Shown in pieces: positions 49,683 to 58,692 of a stretch of DNA of 64,000 nt. The position numbers and the translations under genes are program-made. The DNA lies in NCBI RefSeq assembly GCF_000820515.1, contig NZ_JXDG01000056.1, positions 108,834 to 172,833 of the forward strand. Reading direction: 5' to 3'. Origin of the DNA: Pseudomonas batumici. Lineage in GTDB: Bacteria > Pseudomonadota > Gammaproteobacteria > Pseudomonadales > Pseudomonadaceae. Within the stretch, counting starts at the first letter, position 1. Each line of letters opens with the position of its first letter. Below the pieces are notes generated by a model, which was not told the origin of the DNA, searched no databases, and was given only the letters and a program-made list of their open reading frames with translations.

Positions 49683-50534
49683 ATGAGTACCGCTTTGAAA
49701 CAACCGTCGCTCTCGGGCCAATGCATCGCCGAATTCCTCGGCACCGCGCTGTTGATCTTCTTCGGCACTGGCTGCGTTGCCGCGCTCAAGGTCGCGGGCG
49801 CCAGCTTTGGCTTGTGGGAAATCAGCATCATTTGGGGCATGGGCGTGAGCATGGCGATCTACCTGACCGCCGGCGTTTCCGGTGCTCACCTGAACCCGGC
49901 CGTCAGCATCGCGCTGTGCCTGTTCGCCGACTTCGAAAAACGCAAACTGCCGTTCTATATCCTCGCGCAGGTCGCCGGGGCCTTCTGTGCCTCCGCGTTG
50001 GTTTACACGCTTTACAGCAACCTGTTCTTCGATTTCGAACAAACCCACCACATGGTCCGCGGCTCCCAGGCCAGCCTGGAGCTGGCATCGGTGTTTTCCA
50101 CCTACGCCAACCCGGCCCTGAGCACCGCCCAGGCATTCCTGGTGGAAGTGGTGATCACCGCGATCCTGATGGGCGTGATCATGTCCCTGACCGACGACAA
50201 CAACGGCCTGCCCAACGGCCCGCTGGCGCCACTGCTGATCGGCCTGCTGATCGCCGTGATCGGCAGCGCGATGGGTCCGCTGACCGGCTTCGCCATGAAC
50301 CCCGCGCGGGATTTCGGCCCCAAGCTGATGACCTTCCTCTTCGGCTGGGGCGAGATCGCCTTCACCGGCGGACGCGAGATTCCGTATGTCCTGGTTCCGA
50401 TCTTTGCACCGATTGTCGGTGCCAGCCTCGGCGCCGTGCTGTACCGCGGGATGATTGCCCGTCACCTGCCCAGCGCCGAACCCGCTACACAGGAAGAACT
50501 CGCGACCGCTGCCAAAAAGGTCCAGGCTTCCTGA
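49683..50534 (+). CDS. glpF: Glycerol uptake facilitator
   Basis: 283-residue aquaglyceroporin with six membrane segments and the two half-helix motifs: NPA as HLNPAVSIALC (about 69) and AMNPARDFGPK (about 203, with the Asp after Arg that marks glycerol channels). It lets glycerol diffuse across the inner membrane for GlpK to trap. ATG 49683. First gene of glpF-glpK; a moderate hairpin lies between them. Confidence 0.96.
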   Translation: MSTALKQPSLSGQCIAEFLGTALLIFFGTGCVAALKVAGASFGLWEISIIWGMGVSMAIYLTAGVSGAHLNPAVSIALCLFADFEKRKLPFYILAQVAGAFCASALVYTLYSNLFFDFEQTHHMVRGSQASLELASVFSTYANPALSTAQAFLVEVVITAILMGVIMSLTDDNNGLPNGPLAPLLIGLLIAVIGSAMGPLTGFAMNPARDFGPKLMTFLFGWGEIAFTGGREIPYVLVPIFAPIVGASLGAVLYRGMIARHLPSAEPATQEELATAAKKVQAS

Positions 50535-50625
50535 AACACCTGCCCTGCACCACCCCTGGTGAGCGCCCTTCTCCCTGAGGGCACTCATCCCGGCACTTTT
50601 CCCTATTTCACCAAGGCAATCGAAA

Positions 50626-52131
50626 ATGACCGACACTCAGAATAAGAACTACATCATTGCCCTCGATCAGGGTACGACCAGCTCCCGGGCGATCATCTTC
50701 GACCGCGACGCCAACGTGGTCGGCACCGCCCAGCGCGAATTCCAGCAACACTATCCACAAGCCGGCTGGGTCGAACACGACCCGATGGAAATCTTCGCCA
50801 CCCAGAGCGCGGTCATGGTCGAAGCCCTGGCGCAAGCCGGCCTGCACCACGACCAGGTCGCGGCCCTGGGCATCACCAACCAGCGTGAAACCACCGTGGT
50901 CTGGGACAAGGTCAGCGGCCGTCCGATCTACAACGCCATCGTCTGGCAATGCCGCCGCAGCACCGAGATCTGCCAGCAGCTCAAGCGCGACGGCCACGAA
51001 GAGTACATCCGCGAGACCACCGGCCTGGTCACCGACCCGTACTTCTCCGGCACCAAGCTGAAATGGATCCTCGACAACGTCGAAGGCAGCCGCGAACGCG
51101 CGCGCAACGGCGAGTTGCTGTTCGGCACCATCGACAGCTGGCTGATCTGGAAATTCACCGGCGGCAAGACCCACGTCACCGACTACACCAACGCCTCGCG
51201 CACCTTGCTCTTCAACATCCACACCCTGGAGTGGGACTCGAAGATGCTGGAGATCCTCGACATTCCCCGGGAAATGCTCCCGGAGGTGAAGTCTTCCTCC
51301 GAAATCTACGGCCACACCAAGAGCGGCATCGCCATCGGCGGTATCGCCGGCGACCAGCAGGCCGCCCTGTTCGGCCAGATGTGCGTGGAGCCGGGCCAGG
51401 CGAAGAACACCTACGGCACCGGCTGCTTCCTGCTGATGAACACCGGCACCAAGGCGGTACGTTCCAAGCACGGCATGCTCACCACCATCGCCTGTGGCCC
51501 GCGCGGCGAAGTGGCCTATGCCCTGGAAGGCGCAGTGTTCAACGGCGGCTCCACCATCCAGTGGCTGCGTGACGAACTGAAGATCATCAACGACGCCTTC
51601 GACACCGAATACTTCGCCGGCAAGGTCAAGGACAGCAACGGCGTGTACCTGGTACCGGCCTTCACCGGCCTGGGCGCACCCTACTGGGACCCCTATGCCC
51701 GTGGCGCGCTGTTCGGCCTGACTCGCGGCGTGAAAGTCGATCACATCATCCGTGCCGCGCTGGAGTCGATCGCCTACCAGACCCGCGACGTGCTGGACGC
51801 CATGCAGCAGGACTCGGGTGAGCGCCTCAAGGCCCTGCGCGTGGACGGTGGCGCGGTCGCCAACAACTTCCTGATGCAGTTCCAGGCCGACATTCTGGGG
51901 ACCCAGGTCGAGCGCCCGCAAATGCGCGAAACCACGGCACTCGGCGCGGCCTACCTGGCCGGCCTGGCCTGCGGTTTCTGGGGCAGCCTGGAAGAGCTGC
52001 GGGGCAAGGCGGTCATCGAACGCGAGTTCGCGCCGCTGCGTGCCGAGGCCGAGAAGGAAAAACTCTATGACGGCTGGAAGAAAGCCGTCAGCCGCACCCG
52101 CGACTGGGAACCGCACGAAGGCAGCAACTAA
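50626..52131 (+). CDS. glpK: Glycerol kinase
   Basis: 501-residue FGGY-family kinase phosphorylating glycerol to glycerol-3-phosphate. The phosphate-binding N-terminus IIALDQGTTSSRAIIFD, the glycerol-contacting TNQRETTVVWDK, IDSWLIWKFTGG, GIAGDQQAALFGQ and the FGGY signature GAPYWDPYARGALFGLTRG are all complete. ATG 50626 follows AAGG. Probably co-transcribed with glpF and repressed by GlpR. Confidence 0.98.
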   Translation: MTDTQNKNYIIALDQGTTSSRAIIFDRDANVVGTAQREFQQHYPQAGWVEHDPMEIFATQSAVMVEALAQAGLHHDQVAALGITNQRETTVVWDKVSGRPIYNAIVWQCRRSTEICQQLKRDGHEEYIRETTGLVTDPYFSGTKLKWILDNVEGSRERARNGELLFGTIDSWLIWKFTGGKTHVTDYTNASRTLLFNIHTLEWDSKMLEILDIPREMLPEVKSSSEIYGHTKSGIAIGGIAGDQQAALFGQMCVEPGQAKNTYGTGCFLLMNTGTKAVRSKHGMLTTIACGPRGEVAYALEGAVFNGGSTIQWLRDELKIINDAFDTEYFAGKVKDSNGVYLVPAFTGLGAPYWDPYARGALFGLTRGVKVDHIIRAALESIAYQTRDVLDAMQQDSGERLKALRVDGGAVANNFLMQFQADILGTQVERPQMRETTALGAAYLAGLACGFWGSLEELRGKAVIEREFAPLRAEAEKEKLYDGWKKAVSRTRDWEPHEGSN

Positions 52132-52149
52132 GCCGAACGCGCCCTTCTA

Positions 52150-52234
52150 ATGTGGAGCCAGCTTGCTGGCGATGAGGTCCTTGAGCCTTGCGGCGTCCAT
52201 CCGGGCGCCATCGCCAGCAAGCCGGCTCCCACAG
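52150..52234. repeat. Paired REP element, mixed GCCAGC/GCCGGC
   Basis: atgtggagccagcttgctgg at the left and cagcaagccggctcccacag at the right, with a spacer closely like those at 2424 and 55041 (ccttgagccttgcggcg). Confidence 0.9.
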
Positions 52235-52397
52235 GGTGGCCGGTACGCCCACTGCCCCATTCCCTCGAACCGACAAGCACCCGCCCGGTTTACGACGCGA
52301 CAACCGCACATCCACGATTGATTGGCGCCGCAAGTGGCAGACAGGTCCTTCCTGCGGCATGATGGAGAAATTTGTACGGCAGCCCAAAGGACGCCCA

Positions 52398-53153
52398 ATG
52401 AATCTGCCTCCCCGCCAGCAACAAATCCTCGAACTGGTCCGCGAACGCGGTTATGTCAGCATCGAGGAAATGGCCCAGCTTTTTGTCGTGACCCCGCAAA
52501 CCATCCGCCGCGATATCAACCAGTTGGCGGACTCCAATCTGCTACGTCGCTACCACGGCGGCGCGGCCTACGACTCCAGCGTGGAGAACACCGCCTACGC
52601 CATGCGGGCCGACCAGATGCGCGATGAAAAGCAGCGCATCGCCGAGGCCATCGCCGCGCAGATTCCCGATCACGCCTCGCTGTTCATCAATATAGGCACC
52701 ACCACCGAGTCCATCGCCCGGGCACTGCTCAATCACAACCACCTGAAGATCATCACCAACAACCTGCATGTCGCCTCGATCCTCAGTGCCAAGGACGACT
52801 TCGAAGTCCAGTTGGCCGGCGGCAACGTGCGCCGCGACGGCGGTGTGGTCGGCCAGGCCAGCGTCGACTTCATCAACCAGTTCAAGGTGGACTTTGCCCT
52901 GGTGGGCATCAGCGGCATCGATGAGGACGGCAGCCTGCTGGACTTCGACTACCAGGAAGTGCGGGTTTCCCAGGCGATCATCGCCAATGCCCGACAGGTG
53001 ATATTGGCGGCGGACTCCAGCAAGTTCGGCCGCAACGCCATGGTGCGCCTCGGGCCGATCACCCTGATCGACTGCCTGGTGACCGACCAGGCGCCCGTGC
53101 CGGCACTGGCCCAGCTGCTGCACCAACACAAGATCCGCCTGGAAGTGGTCTGA
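52398..53153 (+). CDS. glpR: Glycerol-3-phosphate regulon repressor (DeoR family)
   Basis: 251-residue DeoR-family repressor. The N-terminal HTH reads VSIEEMAQLFVVTPQTIRRD (about 19-38); the sugar-phosphate-sensing domain has NIGTTTESIARAL and GGNVRRDGGVVGQ, where glycerol-3-phosphate binds. ATG 52398 follows AAAGGACGCCC. It lies between glpK and glpD and should act on the sites at 49494 and 53374. Confidence 0.94.
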   Translation: MNLPPRQQQILELVRERGYVSIEEMAQLFVVTPQTIRRDINQLADSNLLRRYHGGAAYDSSVENTAYAMRADQMRDEKQRIAEAIAAQIPDHASLFINIGTTTESIARALLNHNHLKIITNNLHVASILSAKDDFEVQLAGGNVRRDGGVVGQASVDFINQFKVDFALVGISGIDEDGSLLDFDYQEVRVSQAIIANARQVILAADSSKFGRNAMVRLGPITLIDCLVTDQAPVPALAQLLHQHKIRLEVV

Positions 53154-53162
53154 CCCACCTCC

Positions 53163-53267
53163 CTTGTAGGAGCGAGCTTGCTCGCGATGGTCGTCAACGC
53201 TGACGCGGGGTGTCTGAATAATCGCGGTGCCTTTACGTTCATCGCGAGCAAGCTCGCTCCTACAAGG
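53163..53267. repeat. Paired REP element, GAGCGAGC class
   Basis: cttgtaggagcgagcttgct and the inverted gcaagctcgctcctacaag; both palindromes intact. Directly after glpR. Confidence 0.92.
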
Positions 53268-53373
53268 GCGCGCGTAGCGCTCGCCCTACAATGTTCGATA
53301 ATTTTCCTTTCCAGCCGTTCTGATGGATTTTTTCAATCAGGCTTGACTGGTCGTGGGCGCGCTTATCCGTTAT

Positions 53374-53413
53374 TCTTTTCGAAAGCGAACATCAATGTTC
53401 GAATTCAAATATA
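53374..53413 (+). promoter_or_regulatory. Two adjacent GlpR operators upstream of glpD
   Basis: The 20-mers at 53374-53393 (core TTCG-AAAG-CGAAC) and 53394-53413 (core GTTCG-AATT-CAAA) match the E. coli GlpR operator at about 15 and 14 of 20 positions and abut without a gap. They end 24 bp before the glpD start. Confidence 0.7.
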
Positions 53414-53437
53414 GAGAAGACCCTGCGAGGCTCACCG

Positions 53438-54976
53438 ATGAACCCCAGCACCTTGCCTGCCCCACCCCTTGCCGAGCTCTATGACATCGCCGTGATTGGC
53501 GGTGGTATCAATGGTGTCGGGATTGCCGCGGACGCAGCCGGTCGCGGCCTCTCGGTGTTCCTTTGCGAAAAGGACGACCTCGCCAGCCACACTTCTTCGG
53601 CAAGCAGCAAGCTGATCCACGGCGGCCTGCGCTACCTGGAGCACTACGAATTCCGTCTGGTGCGCGAAGCCCTGGCCGAACGTGAAGTCCTGCTCGCCAA
53701 GGCCCCGCATATCGTCAAGCCCATGCGTTTCGTCCTGCCCCACCGTCCGCACCTGCGTCCGGCCTGGATGATCCGCGCCGGCCTGTTCCTCTATGACCAC
53801 CTGGGCAAGCGGGAGAAGCTCGCCGGTTCCAAGAGCCTGAAATTCGGCGCCGACAGTGCGCTCAAGGCTGAAATCACCAAGGGTTTCGAATACTCCGATT
53901 GCTGGGTCGACGACGCGCGCCTGGTGGTGCTCAATGCCATGGCGGCGCGGGAGAACGGTGCCCACGTGCACACCCGTACCCGCTGCGTCAGCGCCCGCCG
54001 CGGCAAAGGCCTGTGGCTCCTGGAGATGGAACGCGGCAACGGTACCCGGTTCTCGATCCAGGCCAAGGCCCTGGTCAATGCCGCCGGCCCCTGGGTCGCC
54101 CAGTTCATCAAGGATGACCTGAAGCTGGAATCGCCCTACGGCATCCGCCTGATCCAGGGCAGCCACCTGATCGTGCCCAAGCTGTACGAAGGCGAACATG
54201 CGCACATCCTGCAGAACGAGGACCAGCGTATCGTCTTCACCATTCCGTACCTGGACCGCTTCACCCTGATCGGCACCACCGACCGCGAATACCAGGGCGA
54301 CCCGGCCAAGGTCAGCATCACCGAAGCCGAGACCGACTATCTGCTCAAGGTAGTCAATGCGCACTTCAAGAAGCAGCTCGCCCGCAGCGATATCCTGCAC
54401 AGCTATTCCGGCGTTCGCCCGCTGTGCAACGACGAATCCGACAACCCCTCGGCCGTCACTCGCGACTACACCCTGGCGCTGTCTGGCGCAAATGGCGAAG
54501 CCCCGCTGCTGTCGGTGTTCGGCGGCAAGCTGACCACCTACCGCAAGCTCGCCGAGTCGGCGCTGGCCCAACTGGCGCCGTTCTTCAAGAACCTGAAGCC
54601 GAGCTGGACCGCGCACTCGACCTTGCCCGGTGGCGAAGACATGACCACGCCGCAGGCCCTGAGCCACGAGATCCGCACCCGTTTCGACTGGATTCCCAAA
54701 GAGATTGCCCGGCGCTGGGCGAGCACCTATGGCAGCCGTACCTGGCGCCTGCTGGAGGGTGTGCAGAGCCTGAGCGACCTGGGCGAACACCTCGGTGGCG
54801 GCCTCTACAGCCGTGAAGTGGATTACCTGTGCAGTGAGGAATGGGCCTGCGCGGCGGCGGACATCCTGTGGCGGCGCAGCAAGCTGGGCCTGTTCACCAC
54901 GGCGACCGAACAGCAGCAGTTGCAGCACTACCTGGACAAGGTCGAGCAGCACCGCGGCAAGATCGAAGCGGCCTGA
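53438..54976 (+). CDS. glpD: Aerobic glycerol-3-phosphate dehydrogenase
   Basis: 512-residue FAD enzyme at the inner membrane oxidising glycerol-3-phosphate to DHAP and passing electrons to quinone. The FAD motif DIAVIGGGINGVGIAADAAG (about 17-36), SSKLIHGGLRYLE (about 63-75), GTTDREYQGDP and the C-terminal helical DAO domain are present. ATG 53438. The tandem GlpR sites just upstream indicate induction by glycerol. A paired REP follows the stop. Confidence 0.97.
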   Translation: MNPSTLPAPPLAELYDIAVIGGGINGVGIAADAAGRGLSVFLCEKDDLASHTSSASSKLIHGGLRYLEHYEFRLVREALAEREVLLAKAPHIVKPMRFVLPHRPHLRPAWMIRAGLFLYDHLGKREKLAGSKSLKFGADSALKAEITKGFEYSDCWVDDARLVVLNAMAARENGAHVHTRTRCVSARRGKGLWLLEMERGNGTRFSIQAKALVNAAGPWVAQFIKDDLKLESPYGIRLIQGSHLIVPKLYEGEHAHILQNEDQRIVFTIPYLDRFTLIGTTDREYQGDPAKVSITEAETDYLLKVVNAHFKKQLARSDILHSYSGVRPLCNDESDNPSAVTRDYTLALSGANGEAPLLSVFGGKLTTYRKLAESALAQLAPFFKNLKPSWTAHSTLPGGEDMTTPQALSHEIRTRFDWIPKEIARRWASTYGSRTWRLLEGVQSLSDLGEHLGGGLYSREVDYLCSEEWACAAADILWRRSKLGLFTTATEQQQLQHYLDKVEQHRGKIEAA

Positions 54977-55011
54977 TTCCAGGCCCCTCTCACGGTTGGA
55001 ACGCTTTCCCC

Positions 55012-55098
55012 CTGTAGGAGCCGGCTTGCCGGCGATGAGGCCCTTGAGCCTTGCGGCGCCCATTCGGACGCTATCGCCAACAAGCCGGCTCCTACAGG
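55012..55098. repeat. Paired REP element, GCCGGC class
   Basis: ctgtaggagccggcttgccg and the inverted acaagccggctcctacagg, 35 bp after glpD. Confidence 0.92.
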
Positions 55099-55164
55099 TT
55101 TTGTCGTACGTTCAAGATCACCAAAAGCCTCGCACGCAATCCTCTTCCCGCAGCCCCTCTCTCA

Positions 55165-55209
55165 TTCGGTTTTCCGAACACTCATTTGGCCACCATTCGG
55201 TGAACCGGA
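55165..55209 (+). promoter_or_regulatory. Two AauR upstream activator sites
   Basis: ttcggttttccgaa (55165-55178) is a perfect TTCGG-N4-CCGAA dyad, the motif I recall for AauR in P. putida; ttcggtgaaccgga (55196-55209) matches at nine of ten fixed positions. They are 31 bp apart, about three helical turns, so dimers would bind on one face. Confidence 0.75.
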
Positions 55210-55285
55210 CGCCAGACACCTCGAAACGTCTCGAAAGAAATAAAAACCCCTTTAAAATCAATCACTAAATCAGCGACACCAAGCC

Positions 55286-55301
55286 TGGCACGAGTCGTGC
55301 T
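55286..55301 (+). promoter_or_regulatory. Sigma-54 promoter of the aat operon
   Basis: TGGCACGAGTCGTGCT: perfect -24 element TGGCAC and -12 GTGCT, with GG and GC ten bases apart. It lies 77 bp downstream of the AauR sites and about 115 bp upstream of aatJ. Confidence 0.85.
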
Positions 55302-55415
55302 CTACACATCCGTACCGAATGCCCAGGCCGTCCCCTGGGTCGTATGAGCGGTTTGAAGTACCCGAGAGTCGGCTGACCGGCTCCATAAGAAAAACAATCT
55401 CGAGGAAATCATCTG

Positions 55416-56330
55416 ATGCGCATCGTTCCCCAGCTTCTGGGCGCAGCTATCGCTGTTGCTCTGATCAGTACTCCAGTTTTCGCCGCTGAACTGACCGGCA
55501 CCCTGAAGAAGATCAAGGAGTCCGGCACCATCACCCTCGGGCATCGCGACAGCTCCATCCCGTTCTCCTACATCGCGGATGCATCCGGCAAGCCAGTGGG
55601 CTACTCCCACGACATCCAGCTGGCCATCGTCGACGGCATCAAGAAAGACCTCGGCCTGCCGGACCTCAAGGTCAAGTACAACCTGGTCACCTCCCAGACC
55701 CGTATCCCGCTGGTCCAGAACGGCACCGTCGACGTCGAGTGCGGTTCCACCACCAACAACACCGAACGCGCCCAGCAAGTGGACTTCTCGATGGGGATCT
55801 TCGAGATCGGTACGCGCCTGCTGTCGAAGAAGGACTCCACCTACAAGGACTTTGCCGACCTCAAGGGCAAGAACGTCGTGACCACCGCCGGCACCACGTC
55901 CGAGCGCATCATCAAGGCGATGAACGCCGACAAGCAGATGGGCATGAACGTCATCTCCGCCAAGGACCATGGCGAAGCCTTCAACATGCTCGAAAGCGGT
56001 CGCGCCGTGGCCTTCATGATGGACGACGCGCTGCTCGCCGGGGAAATGGCCAAGGCCAAGAAGCCCGATGACTGGGCCGTGACCGGCACGCCACAATCCT
56101 ACGAAATCTATGGCTGCATGGTCCGCAAGGACGACCCGGCGTTCAAGAAAGCCGTGGATGACGCCATCGTCGGGATCTACCAGTCCGGCGAGATCAACAA
56201 GATCTACGCCAAGTGGTTCACCCAGCCGATCCCGCCCAAGGGCCTGAACCTGAACTTCCCGATGAGCGACGAGCTCAAGGCGCTGCTGGCCAATCCGAAC
56301 GACAAGCCGGCTCCGGAAAAAAAGATCTGA
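55416..56330 (+). CDS. aatJ: Glutamate/aspartate ABC transporter binding protein
   Basis: 304-residue periplasmic binding protein of the GltI/AatJ class for Glu, Asp and possibly Gln/Asn. The signal ends near ISTPVFAAE (about 23). LGHRDSSIPFSYI, GYSHDIQLAIVD, VECGSTTNNTERA and TAGTTSERIIKAMN are typical of the group. ATG 55416 follows GAGGAAATC. It is the first gene of aatJQMP and should be activated by AauR with sigma-54 on external Glu or Asp. Confidence 0.93.
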   Translation: MRIVPQLLGAAIAVALISTPVFAAELTGTLKKIKESGTITLGHRDSSIPFSYIADASGKPVGYSHDIQLAIVDGIKKDLGLPDLKVKYNLVTSQTRIPLVQNGTVDVECGSTTNNTERAQQVDFSMGIFEIGTRLLSKKDSTYKDFADLKGKNVVTTAGTTSERIIKAMNADKQMGMNVISAKDHGEAFNMLESGRAVAFMMDDALLAGEMAKAKKPDDWAVTGTPQSYEIYGCMVRKDDPAFKKAVDDAIVGIYQSGEINKIYAKWFTQPIPPKGLNLNFPMSDELKALLANPNDKPAPEKKI

Positions 56331-56346
56331 TTCACGGCTGACCCGG

Positions 56347-56376
56347 CTCCCGGTGGCGCGAATGCGACCCCGGGAG
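56347..56376 (+). promoter_or_regulatory. Hairpin in the aatJ-aatQ gap
   Basis: ctcccgg (56347) and ccgggag (56370) can pair around a 16-base loop; there is no T run. Likely an mRNA-stabilising or attenuating structure that favours the binding protein gene. The remaining 150 bp to aatQ are GC-rich with further short inverted repeats. Confidence 0.5.
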
Positions 56377-56529
56377 TCCGTTGAGACCTGCTGTACTGGC
56401 TTCCTCTACTGAAACGGGAAAGACACTCGGACCGCGAGCGGTACGCGTGTGCCTGACTGAACGCGTCAGGCGGGGCGGAGTCCCGGGAAGCACGTGCGTG
56501 ACCATTGATTGATCCGAGGGGAGACCCGA

Positions 56530-57276
56530 ATGAATTACAACTGGGACTGGGGCGTGTTCTTCAAGTCCACCGGCGTGGGCAGCGAGACTTATCTCGACTG
56601 GTTCATCTCCGGGCTGGGCTGGACCATCGCCATTGCCATCGTGGCCTGGATCGTGGCGCTGATCCTCGGCTCGCTACTGGGCGTGATGCGCACCGTACCG
56701 AACCGTGTGGTCGCGGGCATTGCCACCGTCTACGTGGAGATCTTCCGCAACGTACCGCTGCTGGTGCAACTGTTCATCTGGTACTTCCTGGTACCCGACC
56801 TGCTGCCGCAAAACCTGCAGGACTGGTACAAGCAGGACCTGCACCCGACCACCTCGGCCTACCTGAGCGTCGTGGTGTGCCTGGGCCTGTTCACCGCCGC
56901 CCGTGTCTGCGAACAGGTGCGCACCGGTATCCAGGCGCTGCCGCGCGGCCAGGAGTCGGCCGCCCGCGCCATGGGCTTCAAGCTGCCGCAGATCTACTGG
57001 AACGTGCTGCTGCCGCAAGCCTACCGGATCATCATTCCGCCGCTCACCTCGGAATTCCTCAACGTCTTCAAGAACTCCTCGGTGGCCTCGCTGATCGGCC
57101 TGATGGAGCTGCTCGCGCAGACCAAGCAGACCGCCGAGTTCTCCGCCAACCTGTTCGAAGCCTTCACCCTGGCGACGCTGATCTACTTCACCCTGAACAT
57201 GAGCCTGATGCTGCTGATGCGCCTGGTAGAGAAGAAAGTCTCGGTGCCCGGCCTGATCTCCGTGGGGGGTAAATAA
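56530..57276 (+). CDS. aatQ: Glutamate/aspartate ABC transporter permease
   Basis: 248-residue inner-membrane permease with about five hydrophobic segments. YVEIFRNVPLLVQLFIWYF (about 74-92) and the EAA loop GQESAARAMGFKLPQIYWNV are typical of GltJ/AatQ. ATG 56530 follows GGGGAG. The stop overlaps the next start by one base, so the two permeases are coupled. An open frame one base off covers nearly the same stretch and is a shadow. Confidence 0.93.
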   Translation: MNYNWDWGVFFKSTGVGSETYLDWFISGLGWTIAIAIVAWIVALILGSLLGVMRTVPNRVVAGIATVYVEIFRNVPLLVQLFIWYFLVPDLLPQNLQDWYKQDLHPTTSAYLSVVVCLGLFTAARVCEQVRTGIQALPRGQESAARAMGFKLPQIYWNVLLPQAYRIIIPPLTSEFLNVFKNSSVASLIGLMELLAQTKQTAEFSANLFEAFTLATLIYFTLNMSLMLLMRLVEKKVSVPGLISVGGK

Positions 57277-57947
57277 TGGAATTCGATTTCAGTGGTATCG
57301 TCCCGGCCATTCCCGGCCTGTGGAATGGCATGCTGATGACCTTGAAGCTGATGGTGCTGGGCGTTATCGGCGGCCTGGTCATCGGTACCCTCCTGGCATT
57401 GATGCGCCTGTCTTCGAACAAGCTGCTGTCCAACATCGCCGGCGCCTACGTCAACTACTTCCGCTCGATCCCGCTGCTGCTGGTGATCACCTGGTTCTAC
57501 CTGGCGGTCCCCTTCGTCCTGCGCTGGATCACCGGCGAGGACACGCCGATCGGTGCGTTCACCTCCTGCATCGTGGCCTTCATGATGTTCGAAGCGGCGT
57601 ACTTCTGCGAAATCGTCCGGGCCGGCGTACAGTCGATCCCCAAAGGCCAGATGGGCGCCGCCCAGGCCCTGGGCATGGGCTACGGCCAGACCATGCGCCT
57701 GATCATCCTGCCCCAGGCGTTCCGCAAGATGACCCCGCTGCTATTGCAGCAGAGCATCATCCTGTTCCAGGACACTTCGCTGGTCTACACCGTGGGCCTG
57801 GTGGACTTCCTCAACGCCTCGCGCTCCAGCGGCGACATCATCGGCCGCGCCAACGAATTCCTGATCTTCGCCGGTCTGGTCTACTTCACAATCAGCTTTG
57901 CCGCCTCGCTGCTGGTCAAGCGTCTGCAAAAAAGGTTTGCCGTATGA
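57276..57947 (+). CDS. aatM: Glutamate/aspartate ABC transporter permease
   Basis: 223-residue permease forming a heterodimer with AatQ. YVNYFRSIPLLLVITWFYL (about 53-71) and the EAA loop PKGQMGAAQALGMGYGQTMR (about 123-142) are present, as is QQSIILFQDTSLVYTVGLVD. The start ATG 57276 shares a base with the aatQ stop. It overlaps aatP by 4 bp (ATGA). Confidence 0.93.
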   Translation: MEFDFSGIVPAIPGLWNGMLMTLKLMVLGVIGGLVIGTLLALMRLSSNKLLSNIAGAYVNYFRSIPLLLVITWFYLAVPFVLRWITGEDTPIGAFTSCIVAFMMFEAAYFCEIVRAGVQSIPKGQMGAAQALGMGYGQTMRLIILPQAFRKMTPLLLQQSIILFQDTSLVYTVGLVDFLNASRSSGDIIGRANEFLIFAGLVYFTISFAASLLVKRLQKRFAV

Positions 57948-58678
57948 TCTCTATCAAGAACATCAACAAGTGGTATGGCGACTTCCAGGTGCTGACCGAT
58001 TGCAGCACCGAGGTCAGCAAGGGTGAAGTGGTGGTGGTCTGCGGTCCTTCGGGCTCGGGCAAGTCCACCCTGATCAAATGCGTGAACGCCCTGGAACCCT
58101 TCCAGGAAGGCGACATCGTGGTCGACGGCACCTCCATCGCCGACCCGAAGACCAACCTGCCGAAGCTGCGTTCGCGAGTGGGCATGGTGTTCCAGCATTT
58201 CGAACTGTTCCCGCACCTGACCATTACCGAAAACCTGACCATCGCACAGATCAAGGTACTGGGCCGCAGCAAGGAAGAAGCGACCAAAAAAGGCCTGCAA
58301 CTGCTTGATCGCGTCGGTCTGTCGGCCCATGCCCACAAGCACCCGGGTCAACTCTCCGGCGGCCAGCAACAGCGCGTGGCGATTGCCCGCGCCCTGGCGA
58401 TGGACCCGGTGGTGATGCTGTTCGACGAACCGACCTCCGCGCTCGACCCGGAAATGGTCAACGAAGTGCTCGACGTGATGGTGCAACTGGCCCAGGAAGG
58501 CATGACGATGATGTGCGTGACCCACGAAATGGGCTTTGCGCGCAAGGTTGCCAGCCGCGTGATCTTCATGGACCAGGGCAAGATCATCGAAGACTGCAAT
58601 AAAAACGAGTTCTTCGGCGACATCAGTGCCCGTTCGGACCGTGCGCAGCATTTCCTCGAGAAGATCCTGCAGCACTAA
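57944..58678 (+). CDS. aatP: Glutamate/aspartate ABC transporter ATP-binding protein
   Basis: 244-residue ABC ATPase (GltL/AatP). Walker A CGPSGSGKST (about 33-42), VFQHFELFPH (Q-loop), signature LSGGQQQRVAIARAL, Walker B MLFDEPTSALDPE and CVTHEMGFA (H-loop) are complete. The start overlaps aatM. Completes the aatJQMP importer; a paired REP separates it from aauS. Confidence 0.95.
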   Translation: MISIKNINKWYGDFQVLTDCSTEVSKGEVVVVCGPSGSGKSTLIKCVNALEPFQEGDIVVDGTSIADPKTNLPKLRSRVGMVFQHFELFPHLTITENLTIAQIKVLGRSKEEATKKGLQLLDRVGLSAHAHKHPGQLSGGQQQRVAIARALAMDPVVMLFDEPTSALDPEMVNEVLDVMVQLAQEGMTMMCVTHEMGFARKVASRVIFMDQGKIIEDCNKNEFFGDISARSDRAQHFLEKILQH

Positions 58679-58692
58679 AACCCGACTGCTCC

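Noticed and set aside
50608..52116. 502-codon minus-strand frame opposite glpK
   Set aside because: Pure shadow of glpK codon structure; glpK is complete with all motifs.
53341..53373. TTGACT at 53343 as -35 of glpD
   Set aside because: No acceptable -10 at 16-18 bp; the true promoter could not be placed.
56505..57272. Second 255-codon frame overlapping aatQ in another phase
   Set aside because: Arg/Pro/Gly-rich product with no membrane segments; aatQ in the other phase is a clear permease.
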